DNA of 64,000 nt from Hydractinia symbiolongicarpus (Eukaryota; Cnidaria; Hydrozoa; Anthoathecata; Hydractiniidae). Location: contig NC_079880.1 in NCBI RefSeq assembly GCF_029227915.1, positions 1,614,001 through 1,678,000 of the forward strand, written 5' to 3'. The translations under genes were made by a program, and so were the position numbers. This document shows, piece after piece, positions 61,896-64,000 of the stretch (position 1 is its first letter; each line of letters begins with the position of its first letter). The notes under the pieces were generated by a model. That model saw only the letters and a list, made by a program, of their open reading frames with translations, had not been told where the DNA came from and made no database searches.

Positions 61896-62910
61896 TGGAA
61901 ATGAGTTTACTCCCTGGGTACTTTCTTTGTTTACTTTAGACTATACGGACCGAGTCCGGGATTTACGGGAAGACGCGGGTTTTCGTTTGCTGGCAATTAA
62001 ACCTCTTTTATTCACCGTCTCATCAAAAATGAAAACATTTTTAAAAACTACAAGTCTCATGCGTTTTAGTGGTGAAAAAATAATTTAAAAAATCGTTCGG
62101 GAAATGAGTTTACACCCTGGGTACTTTCTTTGTATACTTTTGACTATACGGGCCGAGTCCGGGATTTACGGGAAATCGCAGGTTTTCGTTTGCCGGCGAT
62201 TAAACTTCTTTTATTCAGCGTCTCATCAAAAATGAAAATATTTTTAAATACTACAAGTCTCATGCGTTTTAGTTGTGAAAAAATAATTTAAAAAATCGCT
62301 CGGGAAATGAGTTTACACCCTGGGTACTTTCTTTGTATAGTTTTGACTATACGGGCCGAGTCCAGGATTTACGGGAAATCGCAGGTTTTCGTTTGCCGGC
62401 GATTAAACTTCTTTTATTTAGCGTCTCATGAAAAATGAAAACTTTTTTAAAAACTACAAGTCTCATGCGTTTTAGTGGTGAAAAAATAATTTAAAAAATC
62501 GTTCGAGAAATGAGTTTACACCCTGGGTACTTTCTTTGTATACTTTTGACTATACGGGCCGAGTCCAGGATTTACGGGAAATCGCAGGTTTTTGTTTGCC
62601 GGCGATTAAACTTCTTTTATTTAGCGTCTCATGAAAAATGAAAACATTTTTAAAAACTACAAGTCTCATGCGTTTTAGTGGTGAAAAAATAATTTAAAAA
62701 TTCGTTAGGGAAATGAGTTTACTCCCTGGGTGCTTTCTTTGTATACTTTTGACTATGCGGGCCGAGTCCGGGGTTTACGGGAAATGGCGGGTTTTCGTTT
62801 GCCGGCGATTAAACTTCTTTTATTCAGCGTCTCATCAAAAATGAAAAAATTTTTGAAAACTACAAGTCTCAAGCGTTTTAGTGGTGAAAAGATAATTTAA
62901 AAAATCGATC
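61896..62910 (+). repeat. 5-monomer HOR unit H Q Q Q G', copy 2 (1015 bp)
   Basis: It matches copy 1 through its length with the same private variants. I see few differences, mainly near the end: tgggtgctttc near 62730, gaaaaaatttttg near 62845, and gtggtgaaaag in place of gtgttgaaaag at the closing junction. A young tandem duplication. Confidence 0.87.
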
Positions 62911-64000
62911 GAGAAATGAGTTTACACCCTGGGTACTTTCTTTGTATACTTTTCACTATACGGGCTGAGTCCGGATTTACGGGAAATCGCAGGTTTTCGT
63001 TTGCCGGCGATTAAACCACTTTCATTAAGCGTCTCATCAAAAATGAAAAGATTTCTGAAAACTACAAGTCTCATGCGTTTTAGTGGTGAAAATTAATTTA
63101 AAATATCGTTTGGGAAATGAGTTTACTCCCTGGGTACTTTCTTTGTATACTTTTGACTATACGGGCCGAGTTCGGGATTTACGGGAAGACGCGGGTTTTC
63201 GTTTGCCGGCAATTAAACTTCTTTTATTCAGCGTCTCATCAAAAATGAAAACATTTTTAAAAACTACAAGTCTCATGCGTTTTAGTGGTGAAAAAATAAT
63301 TCAAAAAATCGTTCGGGAAATGAGTTTAGTCCCTGGGTACTTTCTTTGTATACTTTTGACTATACGGGCCGAGTCCGGGATTTACGGGAAGTCGCGGGTT
63401 TTCGTTTGCCGGCGATTATACTTCTTTTATTTAGCGTCTCATCAAAAATGAAAATATTTTTAAATACTAAAAGTCACATGGGCTTTAGTGGTGAAATAAT
63501 AATTTAAAAAATCGTTCGGGAAATGAGTTTACACCCTGCGTACTTTCTTTCTATACTTTTGACTATACGGGCCGAGTCCGGAATTTACGGGAAATCGCAG
63601 GTTTTCGTTTGCCGGCGATTAAACTTCTTTTATTCAGCGTCTCATCAAAAATGAAAATATTTTTAAATACTACAAGTCTCATGGGCTTTAGTGGTGAAAT
63701 AATAATTTAAAAAATCGTTCGGGAAATGAGTTTACACCCTGGGTACTTTCTTTGTATACTTTTGACTATACGGGCCGAGTCCGGGATTTACGGGAAATCG
63801 CAGGTTTTCGTTTGCCGGTGATTAAACTTCTTTTATTCAGCGTCTCATCAAAAATGAAAACATTTTTGAAAACTACAAGTCTCATGCGTTTTAGTGGTGA
63901 AAAAATAATTTAAAAAATCGTTCGGGAAATGAGTTTACTCCCTGGGTACTTTCTTTGTATACTTTTGACTATACGGGCCGAGTCCGGGATTTACGGGTAA
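62911..64000 (+). repeat. Right edge: f/g-like, P and Q monomers
   Basis: A Q start (gatcgagaaatg, acaccctggg, tttcactat) with an f-like 3' half (aaaccactttcattaag, aaaagatttctg) is followed by g with gaagacgcggg (as at 54562), P (tagtccctggg), Q, Q and a P cut by the window end. The junction near 63300 has ttcaaaaaatcg where most copies have tttaaaaaatcg. The array clearly continues to the right. Confidence 0.7.

Larger units (their letters stand above)
1..64000 (+). repeat. Continuous satellite array, 202-203 bp monomer, about 315 tandem copies
   Basis: The same unit recurs from the first to the last base with a step of 202 or 203 bp. For example, the aaATGag landmark falls at 44, 246, 449, 652, 855, 1057, 1259, 1462, 1665, 1868 and 2071, and the last one I place is near 63929. 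All copies are head-to-tail on one strand and I found no foreign insertion. The stretches gtatacttttgactatac, ttttcgtttgccggcgatta and gcgtctcatcaaaaatgaaa are the most constant. Variation clusters in the first 45 bp, at gaaatcgcagg / gaagtcgcggg / gaagacgcggg, at aaacttcttttattcag / aaaccacttttattaag, and at the gcgttttag / gggctttag junction. This is classic satellite DNA. A centromeric or pericentromeric site is inference, and the species is not identifiable from this sequence. Confidence 0.98.

Noticed and set aside
1-64000. CRISPR array
   Set aside because: The entire 203-bp unit repeats and there are no unique spacers between short repeats.
1-64000. Tandem RNA genes (5S rRNA, tRNA, snRNA clusters)
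   Set aside because: I see no tRNA fold, no 5S-like sequence and no pol III A/B-box pair in the monomer.
1-64000. Transposon insertion, LTR or transposase remnant
   Set aside because: The 202-203 bp phase is never interrupted. Only single-base or few-base indels were found.

Overview
The whole 64-kb window is one uninterrupted, head-to-tail satellite DNA array. I count about 315 copies of an AT-rich monomer of 202-203 bp (about 37% G+C in my hand consensus). All copies lie in the same orientation, with no inversion, transposon, unique spacer, RNA gene or credible protein gene. Megabase-style satellite with higher-order structure points to a eukaryotic centromeric, pericentromeric or other heterochromatic region. 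The consensus carries 12 CpG in 203 bp against about 7 expected, so CpG is not depleted. That argues against heavily CpG-methylated vertebrate or plant heterochromatin and is more like an invertebrate such as an insect. I do not recognise the satellite and cannot name the species.

Monomers fall into classes told apart by linked variants. P: actccctggg. Q: acaccctggg or acaccccggg. R: actcacaggg with cattcgac. U: atgactttac with tataatttt. T: gtgtactccc. V: gttccgg with tggaaac. G: ccctaggtac with ggggtttacggg and atggtggg; G' is the same with atggcggg. H: gttttggaaatg, usually with gaagacgcggg. X: gagattactccctgggcac. Classes a to g belong to the 37-54 kb region. a: gtttggg, actccc, tail acaactctc. 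b: gttcagg, actcactgg. c: gtttggg, actccc, tail gcgttgtag. d: gttaggg, ccgtgaccggg. e: actctctggg, acctttgac. f: ttcacagcctgg, tttctatac. g: gtttgagaaatg after gaaaattaa. A prime (c', d', e') marks a sub-variant.

Layout: (I) 1-8950, a 13-monomer higher-order repeat (HOR) of 2635 bp with one shortened 10-monomer unit. (II) 8951-33267, a patchwork anchored on R monomers, with unit lengths of 5, 7, 10, 14 and 33 monomers, a 406-bp dimer, a 1420-bp 7-mer and a 2434-bp 12-mer duplication. (III) 33268-37324, a 4-mer (812 bp) and a 6-mer (1217 bp) derived from it by monomer fusion. (IV) 37325-54783, an 11-mer-like HOR (a b c d e f g Q Q X R) whose c-to-g segment has expanded into a 5-mer (about 1014 bp), itself duplicated at a 2432-bp scale. 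(V) 54784-64000, mixed G'/H/Q/R/b units including a 1218-bp 6-mer and a tandem 1015-bp 5-mer.

There are no genes to work together. The biology visible here is satellite evolution: repeated unequal crossover or conversion between out-of-register monomers, leaving identifiable chimeric monomers at HOR boundaries, plus a monomer that keeps a 9-bp dyad symmetry. Every short open frame is a by-product of the repeat.
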